From the NCBI GenBank assembly GCA_947381875.1, contig CANCXY010000001.1, positions 1 through 55,905 of the forward strand: a stretch of DNA of 55,905 nt, given 5' to 3'. A program made the translations under genes and the position numbers. Below are positions 1 through 6,965 of the stretch, piece by piece. The stretch's first letter is position 1; the number at the start of each line of letters is the position of its first letter. The notes under the pieces are model-generated. The model saw only the letters and a program-made list of their open reading frames with translations, did no database searches and was not told the DNA's origin. This DNA comes from an uncultured Clostridia bacterium (GTDB taxonomy: Bacteria; Bacillota; Clostridia; Oscillospirales; Ruminococcaceae).

Positions 1-221
1 TTCGTATATTGGAAATCTATTTGTTTATCTGTGTAGCATATATTTGTTAGGTAGTCTCATGATTCCTAAAATCAAGCGATTATTATGAAGTTTTGTTAAA
101 ATTCATAGAACAAAAAAGACTATACCAATTTAAGGAACAATTACATTCCAGTTTATCGGTCTAATAAAAGTCCAAAACAAGGCGGCGGTGACAGGTGTTG
201 ACTATCCCGACGCCCTGCCTG
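1..221. other. AT-rich flank without a recognisable gene
   Basis: No gene is supported here. The first 60 bases contain 17 G or C by count, far below the rest of the window. Short open frames exist but have neither a ribosome site nor a familiar sequence. The 3' end of the acetyltransferase gene follows. The low G+C suggests an acquired or decayed segment, which is inference. Confidence 0.5.
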
Positions 222-749
222 TTATCGTTCCATATCCTGTGCCTTGCGGGGTGGCAGTTCCCGCTGTTCCTGCCGCAGGATATACTCCATATGTGTAAAT
301 CGTATCCCATCCCGTTCCTGTTCGGCGGAAGTCGCTTTGAAGCCGATGTGAAGATAAAAGGGCTTCCCATAAGGAGACGCATTCAAAGTGATTTGCCGCA
401 ATCCCGGATATTCCCTTTGTACATCTTCCAAAAGATATTGGAAAATCGCTGTGGCAACGCCTTGGCGCTGATATTCTTTTTTGGTGAAAACCAAAATCAA
501 ATGGATGTGCGTTTTCTTTTGGCACATTGCTATTATGCCAATGATTTTCCCATTATCAAACGCCGCATATATGGGGCAGATCCCCTGCTGGCATTCCGTC
601 AGAAATTCTTTATTTTCAATGATATCCCGCCTGAAGGTTTCCGTTCCCTCCGGCTTATAATCCGGCGCTTCAAATTGCAGAAAAACCTCCCAGGCCAGCG
701 CAAGTGCTTCCGGCACTTCTTCACTGTGGATTTTTCGGATCATATACAT
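222..749 (-). CDS. GNAT family N-acetyltransferase
   Basis: A 175-residue protein with the GNAT fold pattern. Motif A, the acetyl-CoA pyrophosphate loop, is visible at about residues 90-102 as KKEYQRQGVATAI (Q/R-x-x-G-x-A). A late FYLHIGF segment near residues 131-137 matches the motif B region. The family transfers acetyl groups from acetyl-CoA to amines in the cytoplasm; the acceptor cannot be told. The ATG at 749 has a GAAAGAAG element about 8 bases upstream; an ATG two codons later is the alternative. It lies in a low-G+C block with the broken methyltransferase gene upstream, separated by a perfect inverted repeat. Confidence 0.85.
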   Translation of the reverse strand: MYMIRKIHSEEVPEALALAWEVFLQFEAPDYKPEGTETFRRDIIENKEFLTECQQGICPIYAAFDNGKIIGIIAMCQKKTHIHLILVFTKKEYQRQGVATAIFQYLLEDVQREYPGLRQITLNASPYGKPFYLHIGFKATSAEQERDGIRFTHMEYILRQEQRELPPRKAQDMER

Positions 750-771
750 TTTTTAACTTCTTTCACCTTAT

Positions 772-810
772 AACCCTCCCTGCATAGAACATTGCCGTGC
801 AGGGAGGGTT
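772..810. terminator. Perfect 13-bp inverted repeat, possible terminator
   Basis: Arms AACCCTCCCTGCA (772-784) and TGCAGGGAGGGTT (798-810) pair perfectly around a 13-base loop, between the methyltransferase remnant and the acetyltransferase gene, both on the minus strand. On the plus strand the stem runs into TTTTCTGTTTT; on the minus strand no T-run follows, so termination in the direction of the genes is doubtful. Confidence 0.45.
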
Positions 811-841
811 TTCTGTTTTGGCTATCTGCCGCTTTAATGTG

Positions 842-1534
842 CTATGCTTTCTTTCTCAATATAACAATATATAAAATGCTGCTTTCCCATGCCTGCGGCT
901 GGGCTATATCTTTACCCTTTCTCAATTCCACTATTTCAAATTTTTCTTTCCAGAACGTTGTCAGTCTTTCCGGTGTAAACGCAGTTCCTGTCTGGCGGCT
1001 TTGATAAAACTCATAATCCTCTATTATGTCGGCTCCCTCTCCGCCTGCCGCGAAACATGTTAAAAGAAAATATCCGTTTTCCTTTAATATATCGGATATG
1101 ATATCCCTGTATTGTAACCGTCTGTGCGGCGGAAGATGATGAAAAAGGCCGCTGTCAATCACCAAATCAAACTTTTGCCCCTGAATCGGCTCAACAAAAA
1201 TATTCCCAGCCTTAAAGCGCACGTTTTCCACATTGCTTTTTTCTGCGTTCTGCTGGGCATTCCTTATGGCAACTTCTGAAAGGTCACATGCCTCGATGGA
1301 AACACCCCGTTTTGCAAGGTAAATCGCATTCCTTCCCTCTCCACAGCCAAATTCACAGGCAGTTTGAATTTTGTGCCCGCTGATAAAATCCACCACGCAT
1401 TTATCGGGCACTGTATTGAATTTCAGAAAGGGCTCCGGTTTATCTCACAGAGTATAAAAAGTATCCCAGTCCACCCCTTCGGTATACCTATCAAGCATAC
1501 TGTATAAATCTTCCAGTGTGTTGATTTCGGGCAT
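842..1534 (-). pseudogene. SAM-dependent methyltransferase broken by an in-frame TGA
   Basis: The intact 3' part (842-1444) encodes a class I methyltransferase with the SAM-binding motif EFGCGEGRNA followed by the acidic motif IEACDLSE. Reading further upstream in the same frame gives an ATG at 1534 preceded by AGGAGG at good spacing, and a natural N-terminus beginning MPEINTLEDLYSMLD. The only interruption is a TGA at 1447-1445, codon 30 of 231, between FYTL and DKPEPF. In related methyltransferases this position is commonly Arg in an Rxx(K)P motif, so CGA to TGA is the simplest explanation (inference). The in-frame ATG at 1411 would yield a 189-residue protein without the N-terminal region. 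Sequencing error is possible. Confidence 0.75.
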
Positions 1535-1551
1535 TTGCTTCCTCCTTCCTC

Positions 1552-2184
1552 TTACTTTTCGATTGGATGATGAAAATTTGTGGTGATGGGCTGTTCTTTT
1601 TCCGGCAGGCCGTATTTCTCTTTTCCAAGGGCGATGCTTTTCATCAGGAATGCCATATTGCGGCCCAGGGTGCGCATTGTCTGCAAACCTTCGGCGTCTT
1701 GCAATACTTCTTCGGGCGTGTTGCCATAGACCATATTCCAGTACTGACTTGAAACAATGGGCATATTGCTGATAGTAAAATATTTATTCAACATATCGAA
1801 TGTCGCGGTATTTCCACCACGGCGACAGGAAACAACTGACGCGCCCACTTTCATGCGCTTGTCTATGCTTTTTGTGCTGAAAAAGAGGCGGTCAAGGAAT
1901 GAAACGGCGGTCCCATTTGGTGAACCGTAATAGACCGGCGAACCGACCACAAAGGCATCGCATTCCGCAAACTTTGGGGCAACCTCATTGACAATATCAT
2001 CAAAGACGCATTTACCAAGTTCCGCACATTTCCGGCAGGCGATACAGCCGCGAATATCTTTATTCCCTATCTGGACAAACTCTACCTCCACGCCCTCCTG
2101 TTCCAGCGTCTTTTTCAACTCCGTAAGCGCGGTAAACGTGCAGCCGTTCGCGCGGGGGCTTCCGTTCACTAATAATGCCTTCAT
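1552..2184 (-). CDS. Flavodoxin family protein (NADPH-dependent FMN reductase type)
   Basis: A 210-residue protein of the multimeric flavodoxin / iron-sulfur flavoprotein type. It opens with KALLVNGSPRANGCT, the FMN phosphate-binding loop, followed by CIACRKCAELGKCVFDD at about residues 46-62, a cysteine cluster like that of iron-sulfur flavoproteins. A flavin-contacting GSPVYYGSPNG follows at about 81-91. It likely transfers electrons from NAD(P)H to quinone or other acceptors in the cytosol. The ATG at 2184 is chosen because AGGGAGGAAA precedes it; longer readings run into repeat DNA. The role is known only at family level. Confidence 0.85.
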   Translation of the reverse strand: MKALLVNGSPRANGCTFTALTELKKTLEQEGVEVEFVQIGNKDIRGCIACRKCAELGKCVFDDIVNEVAPKFAECDAFVVGSPVYYGSPNGTAVSFLDRLFFSTKSIDKRMKVGASVVSCRRGGNTATFDMLNKYFTISNMPIVSSQYWNMVYGNTPEEVLQDAEGLQTMRTLGRNMAFLMKSIALGKEKYGLPEKEQPITTNFHHPIEK

Positions 2185-2230
2185 AAGTAATTTCCTCCCT
2201 GTTCTTAAATAATGAAATCCAAAATTTTCC

Positions 2231-2385
2231 TGCGCCCATACGCCAGTATGGGCGCATATAAAGTTTCCGTCCACCCTTTTCAAAGGGTGGCGGATTCCAA
2301 AGGCAGAGCCTTTGGCCGATCCAGCGGGACGCTGGCAGGATTCCAAAGGGCAGCGCCCTTTGGGCAGGTCCGGGCGGCAGCCCGG
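2231..2385 (-). repeat. Modular hairpin repeat, copy 1 (long variant with flanking hairpin)
   Basis: Read on the minus strand this starts 3 bases after the ispE stop with CCGGGCTGCCGCCCGG, followed by stems CCAAAGGGC/GCCCTTTGG, a CCAGCGTCCCGCTGG-like stem and CCAAAGGC/GCCTTTGG, then a stem around the CACCC/GGGTG pair. A separate hairpin TGCGCCCATA/TATGGGCGCA sits at 2231-2256. It shares modules with nine other copies and contains no credible gene or T-run. Confidence 0.8.
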
Positions 2386-2388
2386 CAG

Positions 2389-3261
2389 TCAGCGCCGCGC
2401 GATGACGCGGGCACCATTCTGGATGGGGCGCAGGACCCAACTGGCGGGGTAACGGGCGGTGAGGGCAAGGCGGGCGGTGCGGGCGGCGCGTTCGGTGGAG
2501 AACACGCCAAAGACGGCCGCGCCGCTGCCTGTCATGAGGGCGGTGATGGCCCCGTGGGCGCGCAGAAGATCACAGATGGGTTTTGTGTCGGGGCTTTCGC
2601 TGGAATATTGCAGGGCGTTTTTCATCTGCGCACAGAGGGCGGGCAGATCGCCGCGCCGCAGAGCCGATTCGGCAGCGGCGCTGTCGGGGCGGGTGTCTGT
2701 GCCTATTTCATCATAGCGGGCGTAGGCCTGGGGGGTGGAGACGCCCGCCTCCGGCATGCAGACCACGAACCAGCAGCGCGGGCAGTGCGGCAGGGGGCGC
2801 AACTCATCGCCGATGCCCGTCACGCGCGCTGTGCCGCCCTGGATGCAGAAGGGCACGTCCGCCCCTACGCGCGCGCCGAGGGCGCACAGTTCCTTTTGCG
2901 AAAGACTTGCACCGTACAGCTCATTCAGGCCCACCAGCACAGCGGCGGCGTCGGCGCTGCCGCCCGCCATGCCCGCGCGCACCGGCACGCGCTTTTCCAC
3001 CGTGATGGACGCGCCCGCCAACAGGCCTGTCTCATGAAAAAACACCTGTGTCGCCTGATAGACTGTGTTCGTCTCGTTGAGGGGGATTTGCGTGTCGGGC
3101 ATCGCAAGCCACAGGCCGCCGCTCTTTTTGATCGTCACGCGCTCGAACAGGCTGACAGACTGCATAATCATATCCAGCGTGTGGTAGCCGTCGGGCCGCC
3201 TGCCAGTGATGTCAAGCGTCAGGTTCAGCTTTGCGGGCGCGGAAACAACAACGCTGTGCAT
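2389..3261 (-). CDS. ispE: 4-diphosphocytidyl-2-C-methyl-D-erythritol kinase (IspE)
   Basis: A 290-residue GHMP kinase, the usual IspE length. It phosphorylates CDP-methylerythritol at the 2-hydroxyl in the MEP pathway to isopentenyl diphosphate. Visible hallmarks are PAKLNLTLDITGRRPDGYH at the start (Lys11 catalytic), the ATP-binding glycine loop RAGMAGGSADAAA at about 96-107, and RVGADVPF with the catalytic Asp near residue 135. The DUF362/ferredoxin gene lies 14 bases upstream on the same strand. A modular hairpin repeat begins 3 bases after the stop. Long open frames on the opposite strand are GC-driven shadows. Confidence 0.95.
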   Translation of the reverse strand: MHSVVVSAPAKLNLTLDITGRRPDGYHTLDMIMQSVSLFERVTIKKSGGLWLAMPDTQIPLNETNTVYQATQVFFHETGLLAGASITVEKRVPVRAGMAGGSADAAAVLVGLNELYGASLSQKELCALGARVGADVPFCIQGGTARVTGIGDELRPLPHCPRCWFVVCMPEAGVSTPQAYARYDEIGTDTRPDSAAAESALRRGDLPALCAQMKNALQYSSESPDTKPICDLLRAHGAITALMTGSGAAVFGVFSTERAARTARLALTARYPASWVLRPIQNGARVIARR

Positions 3262-3275
3262 CGCTTTGCCCTCCT

Positions 3276-4412
3276 TTATCTGCCAAACAGGATAAAATGC
3301 TTCACGTCAATGGCCTTTACGGGGCACATCTCATGACAGCAGAAACAGCGGATACACTTCTTCGGCTCGATATGCGCTTTCCTCTCTTTGACCTGTATTG
3401 TGTGCTGGGGGCATATCTCCGCGCATTTGCCGCAGCCAATACACTTGGCGCGGTCTACCTTCGGCTTGGGAGCCACTAACTTTTCTACGCCCGGCATCAC
3501 CCAGCGCAGGGGACGCGGGGCGCGGGCGGCAAAATTGATCGGCGCATAGCTGGCGGGCAGCTTGAAATCCGGGCGCGGTGCGGCGGCCTTTATGTCGCCT
3601 TGCAAAAGAGTCTCGTCTAATTTCTCCCCGCACAGGCCGCGTGCGTGCGCGGCGGACAGATAAGGCACGCGCATCGCGTCCAGCCCCATCAGACGGCATA
3701 CGGCAAGGTCGACTGTGTAGGGGTCAGCGCCGCCCATCACAACCCCCAATTTGCGCGGCGTGCCGCCCGCGGGGCCGTCGCCCTCCATTGCGAGGATGCC
3801 GTCTACGATCACCAGATGGGGCCGCACCGCTTCACAGAGATCGACCAGCATTTCCCCGAACGGCTCCTTTTCCGGGAACCGCATGTGCATTTCCGCTTTC
3901 TGTAAGCCGGGGATAGTTCCAAACAGGTTCTTGACCGCACACGACATGCCCGTCATTACATGCGTTTTGAGCTTTGGCAGGTCTATGATAAAATCCGCTT
4001 TGTGTACCGGCTCCAGCAGGTTGAATGTGTGTACGCGCTTCCCTTCCGCTTTGCAGGGCACGGCTTTGCAATCGGCGTATGCCTCCACGCCGTAGCGCGC
4101 GCATACCTGCGCCAGGCCGCTGACCTGATAAATCGCTTTCATCGCGGCGGGTGTGTAGATGCCGCCGGGGGAATCGGCTACGACGATATGCGAAACATTG
4201 CGCTTTTTCAGCGCCGTCAGCACGGCGTCCAGTACGGCGGGGTGCGTCGTGACGGCCTTTTCCGGCGCGTGCTTTGCAAGCAGGTTCGGCTTTATCAGAA
4301 CGCGGCTTTCGGGCGTCAGCGATGGGCACTTTTGCAGCAGAGCCTCTACCGCCCGCGCCAGCGACGGGCTGTCGTAATCCGGCGCGGCATAGCAATATAC
4401 TTCGCTTCCCAT
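3276..4412 (-). CDS. DUF362 domain protein with two C-terminal [4Fe-4S] ferredoxin motifs
   Basis: A 378-residue protein. Residues about 1-290 match the DUF362 family (VLIKPNLL, TTHPAVLDAVL, and PKLKTHVMTGMSCAVKNLFG). The C-terminus has two ferredoxin cluster motifs, CIGCGKCAEICP at about 324-335 and CIRCFCCHEMCP at about 353-364. The substrate is unknown; electron transfer through the two clusters is a family-level expectation. The ATG at 4412 is 3 bases beyond the end of the aminotransferase gene with GGGGGTGTGAGG just before it. It is tightly linked to the aminotransferase and the Lrp-like gene, so co-transcription is likely. Confidence 0.88.
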   Translation of the reverse strand: MGSEVYCYAAPDYDSPSLARAVEALLQKCPSLTPESRVLIKPNLLAKHAPEKAVTTHPAVLDAVLTALKKRNVSHIVVADSPGGIYTPAAMKAIYQVSGLAQVCARYGVEAYADCKAVPCKAEGKRVHTFNLLEPVHKADFIIDLPKLKTHVMTGMSCAVKNLFGTIPGLQKAEMHMRFPEKEPFGEMLVDLCEAVRPHLVIVDGILAMEGDGPAGGTPRKLGVVMGGADPYTVDLAVCRLMGLDAMRVPYLSAAHARGLCGEKLDETLLQGDIKAAAPRPDFKLPASYAPINFAARAPRPLRWVMPGVEKLVAPKPKVDRAKCIGCGKCAEICPQHTIQVKERKAHIEPKKCIRCFCCHEMCPVKAIDVKHFILFGR

Positions 4413-4414
4413 CC

Positions 4415-5581
4415 TCACACCCCCAATTCCTGCAAAAACTGTTCGATCCGGTGCAGCGCCTCGGTGAGATGCTCGACCGAATACGAATAGCTGATGCGCA
4501 CATGCCCTTCGCCCGACGCACCGAACGCGCTGCCCGGCACGACGGCCACCTTTTTGCTGTACAGCAGCTTTTCGCAAAATTCCTCACTGGGCATGCCCGC
4601 CCGCGCGATGGAAGGGAACGCGTAAAACGCGCCCTCTGGGGAAAAGCAGGTCAGGCCCATACGGTTCAGGCGGTCGACCAGCAGGCGGCGGCGCATATCG
4701 TATTCACCGCGCATGGCCTCGATATCCGCGTCACAGCGGCGCAGGGCCGTAATGGCGGCGTACTGGCTCGTTGTGGGCGCACACATGATAGCCGACTGAT
4801 GCACCTTCGTCATGGCCTTGATGAGCGGCTGCGGGCCGCAGGCATAACCAAGCCGCCAGCCCGTCATGGCATAGGTCTTGGAAAAGCCGCTGACAAGCAC
4901 CGTGCGCTCCCGCATGCCCGGCAGGGAGGCAATACTCTCATGACGGCCCCCATAGGTCAGTTCGGCGTAAATCTCATCCGAAAGCACAATGATGTCCCGC
5001 GTGCGCAAAAATTCCGCGAGAGGGGCAAGGTCCTCCTCACGCATCACCGCGCCCGTAGGGTTGGAGGGGAATGGGAAGATCAGCAGCTTTGTTTTGGGCG
5101 TGACAGCCGCCGCAAGCGCCTCCACCGTCAGCTTGAAACCGTTTTCCGCTTTGAGCGGCACGGGCACGGGCACGCCGCCCGTGAGCGTCGTGATGGGGTC
5201 GTAGCAGACAAAGCACGGTTCGGGGATGATCACCTCATCGCCTGGGTTTATCAATGTGCGCACGCACAGGTCGATGGCCTCGCTGCCGCCCACCGTGACA
5301 AGCGTTTCGGCGGGTGTATACGAAAGCCCTAAGCGCCGGGCCAGATAGGTGCATATCTCGGCGCGCAGTTCGGCAAGGCCCGCGTTGCCCGTGTACCAGG
5401 TGCGCCCCTTTTCCAGGCTTCGGATGCCCGCGTCCCGGATGGCCCAGGGCGTCTTGAAATCCGGTTCGCCCACGCCAAGCGAAATACAGCCCTCGATCTC
5501 TGAGGCAATATCAAAAAATTTACGGATGCCGGAAGGGCGCATGGCGCGCGCGCGCGCCGCAATCAGTTTTTCATACTCCAT
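4415..5581 (-). CDS. PLP-dependent aminotransferase class I/II
   Basis: A 388-residue fold-type I aminotransferase, the usual length. Recognisable elements are the N-terminal GVGEPDF, SNPTG near residue 174 (Asn contacting PLP), VLSDEIYAEL with the Asp/Tyr pair near 202-205, SGFSKTYAMTGWRLGY with the Schiff-base Lys at about 235, and the C-terminal HVRISYS Arg that binds the substrate carboxylate. It would swap amino groups between an amino acid and 2-oxoglutarate; the amino acid is not determined. The ATG at 5581 shares its A with the TGA of the upstream Lrp-type gene (TGATG), strong evidence of translational coupling. GTG one codon earlier is less likely. Confidence 0.92.
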   Translation of the reverse strand: MEYEKLIAARARAMRPSGIRKFFDIASEIEGCISLGVGEPDFKTPWAIRDAGIRSLEKGRTWYTGNAGLAELRAEICTYLARRLGLSYTPAETLVTVGGSEAIDLCVRTLINPGDEVIIPEPCFVCYDPITTLTGGVPVPVPLKAENGFKLTVEALAAAVTPKTKLLIFPFPSNPTGAVMREEDLAPLAEFLRTRDIIVLSDEIYAELTYGGRHESIASLPGMRERTVLVSGFSKTYAMTGWRLGYACGPQPLIKAMTKVHQSAIMCAPTTSQYAAITALRRCDADIEAMRGEYDMRRRLLVDRLNRMGLTCFSPEGAFYAFPSIARAGMPSEEFCEKLLYSKKVAVVPGSAFGASGEGHVRISYSYSVEHLTEALHRIEQFLQELGV

Positions 5582-6054
5582 CACAGCAGCTCCCGTTCAT
5601 CGGCAGGCTCCACGCCGTAGAGGACGCCGTCCTTTTTGTAGGTGCGCAGGACGAAATGCGTCGCTGTACTCAATACGTCATCCAACGGGGAAAGCCGCTT
5701 TGCGACGAACAGCGCGATGTCCTGAAAACTTTTCCCACTCATCACCAGCGAGAGGTCATAGCCGCCGCTCATCAGCATCACGCTGTCCACCTCGTCGAAG
5801 CGGGCGATGGTTGCCGCTATTTCATCAAAGCCGCAGTCGCGCTTGGGCGAGACGCGCAGCTCAATGATGGCCTGTACACGGTCGGCGCCAGCCTTTTCCC
5901 AGTCAATCAGCGCGCGGTAGCCGTTAATGACATGCTGCGCCTGCCAGGCGTCAATCTGCTTTGCTACCTCCTCCGGGGTCTTCTCCACCATGACAGCGAT
6001 GTCCTCCAGGCTGATGCGGGCGTTTTGCTCTAAAATACGCAGAATGCGGTCCAT
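5581..6054 (-). CDS. Lrp/AsnC family transcriptional regulator
   Basis: About 157 residues. The N-terminal winged HTH runs from ILEQNARISLEDIAVMVEKTPEEV, and the C-terminal RAM/AsnC ligand domain covers about residues 60-150 with MSGGYDLSLVMSGKSFQDIA. The family senses amino acids and regulates their metabolism; here the overlapping aminotransferase gene is the obvious target, which is inference. Two in-frame ATGs lie at 6060 and 6054. AGGA lies 8 bases before the second and abuts the first, so 6054 is preferred. A good sigma-A promoter sits just upstream. Confidence 0.9.
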   Translation of the reverse strand: MDRILRILEQNARISLEDIAVMVEKTPEEVAKQIDAWQAQHVINGYRALIDWEKAGADRVQAIIELRVSPKRDCGFDEIAATIARFDEVDSVMLMSGGYDLSLVMSGKSFQDIALFVAKRLSPLDDVLSTATHFVLRTYKKDGVLYGVEPADERELL

Positions 6055-6083
6055 GGGCATCTTCCTTTCTGTTTGTTTTTTAT

Positions 6084-6112
6084 AGTATAGCGGCTTTTTG
6101 AGGAAAAGTAAA
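6084..6112 (-). promoter_or_regulatory. Sigma-A promoter for the Lrp/aminotransferase operon
   Basis: On the minus strand TTTACT (6112-6107), a 17-base spacer and TATACT (6089-6084), about 30 bases before the regulator start. Spacing is ideal and the boxes match 4/6 and 5/6 of consensus. Confidence 0.65.
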
Positions 6113-6182
6113 TATTGTTTTTCTGCATATGCCTTGACGCGGGAAACTGAATAATTCTATAATATTTATTGAGGTGATTGAT

Positions 6183-6326
6183 TTGCAGGCTGAATATGAT
6201 TTTTCCCATGCCCGGAAAAACCCCTACGCAAAGAAACTGAAACGCATACCGCCGCAGCGCAGCGCCGTCCTCTCTTTTCTGGCTTTCCAAAAGAAACTTG
6301 CCCGTGCTTTGCGGCGGCGATTTTGA
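6183..6326 (+). pseudogene. Truncated antitoxin-like remnant
   Basis: A TTG-started frame of 47 codons with a GAGGTGAT ribosome site. It begins LQAEYDFSHARKNPYAKKLK, closely resembling the N-terminus of BrnA/CopG-type antitoxins (typically EYDFS..KNPYAKKLKK followed by a ribbon-helix-helix). After residue 20 the expected DNA-binding domain is missing and the frame continues into unrelated Arg-rich sequence before TGA. It is read here as the stub of a decayed toxin-antitoxin gene. The family match is from memory of the pattern. Confidence 0.4.
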
Positions 6327-6337
6327 AAATCTGCGGT

Positions 6338-6463
6338 TCATCTTTTTAATTCCTGCAGGGCTTCTTCTATATCAGAATAGCGCTTTACATTAGGGTCATG
6401 CGCAAGGCGCTCCGCTTCCCGCATGGCCTCAATGCTTTCTTTGTTGGGCTGCTCTAAGTTCAT
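6338..6463 (-). CDS. RelB/DinJ-like antitoxin fragment (41 aa)
   Basis: A 41-residue frame starting MNLEQPNKESIEAMREAERL and ending in AHDPNVKRYSDIEEALQELKR. The ending strongly resembles the C-terminal toxin-binding tail of RelB/DinJ antitoxins (..NPNVKRYTDVDEALRELKK). The N-terminal ribbon-helix-helix is absent, so this is a short or truncated form. GGGGAT lies about 11 bases upstream of the ATG at 6463. No recognisable RelE-type toxin follows, although a frame overlaps its stop by ATGA. It is probably orphaned. Confidence 0.5.
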   Translation of the reverse strand: MNLEQPNKESIEAMREAERLAHDPNVKRYSDIEEALQELKR

Positions 6464-6589
6464 GTCCAACTATCCCCTTTCTTATTTTTCTGCACCAAAT
6501 TATACGCGATTTGCAATGCAAAATCAATGCAACCGGCGGGAAAACCCTCTTTTTTCAAAGGGCGGGCCCGCCCTTATTTCATATACGCC

Positions 6590-6618
6590 TTTCCAAACCC
6601 CCTGAAATTTGCTATACT
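6590..6618 (+). promoter_or_regulatory. Sigma-A promoter with extended -10 for the ACT/UPF0210 operon
   Basis: TTTCCA (6590-6595), a 17-base spacer and TATACT (6613-6618), preceded by TGC to form an extended -10 (TGnTATACT). It lies about 60 bases before the ACT-domain gene. Confidence 0.6.
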
Positions 6619-6680
6619 ATGGAAAGAAGAACGCGCCCGCGCTTTGCGGCGGCGTTTTATGAAAAAAGGAGTGGAAAATT

Positions 6681-6950
6681 ATGGAAGCTGTTATTACTGT
6701 AGTTGGTCAGGACCGCGTGGGTATTTTAGCGCAGGTGTGTACGGTGTGCGCCGAGGCAAATGTCAACGTGGAGGAAGTCTCCCAGCGCATTTTGAGCGGT
6801 ACTTTCGCTATGATCATGCTGGTCGACCTCGCCGCCGCGACGCTGGATTTCACGGCGTTCGCCGAAACGCTGCGCCAGCGGGGCGAGGCGATGGGCGTAG
6901 AGATCCGCTGCACGCGCCAGGAAATGTACGACGTGATGCACCGCATTTGA
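6681..6950 (+). CDS. ACT domain protein, UPF0237 family
   Basis: An 89-residue single ACT domain that opens AVITVVGQDRVGILAQVCTV, the classic ACT first strand and helix, and continues VNVEEVSQRILSGTFAMIMLVDL. ACT domains bind small ligands, usually amino acids, and regulate partner enzymes. AAAGGAG lies 11 bases upstream of the ATG. The UPF0210 gene follows after 15 bases, a pairing conserved in many Firmicutes, suggesting the ACT protein regulates or works with UPF0210. Its ligand is unknown. Confidence 0.93.
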   Translation: MEAVITVVGQDRVGILAQVCTVCAEANVNVEEVSQRILSGTFAMIMLVDLAAATLDFTAFAETLRQRGEAMGVEIRCTRQEMYDVMHRI

Positions 6951-6965
6951 GAGGGGGGACGCTTT

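Noticed and set aside
1445..1447. TGA in the methyltransferase as a selenocysteine codon
   Set aside because: The position is not cysteine in this family, it is not near the active site, and no SECIS-like hairpin follows the TGA.
2212..3336. Long open frame of 374 codons antisense to ispE
   Set aside because: It has the Arg/Ala/Gly-rich, low-complexity composition of a GC-driven shadow frame, no ribosome site, and ispE on the other strand is unmistakable.
6030..6341. Possible toxin gene overlapping the RelB-like stop by ATGA
   Set aside because: The frame of 103 codons shows no RelE or other toxin pattern and runs into the promoter and start region of the Lrp-type gene.
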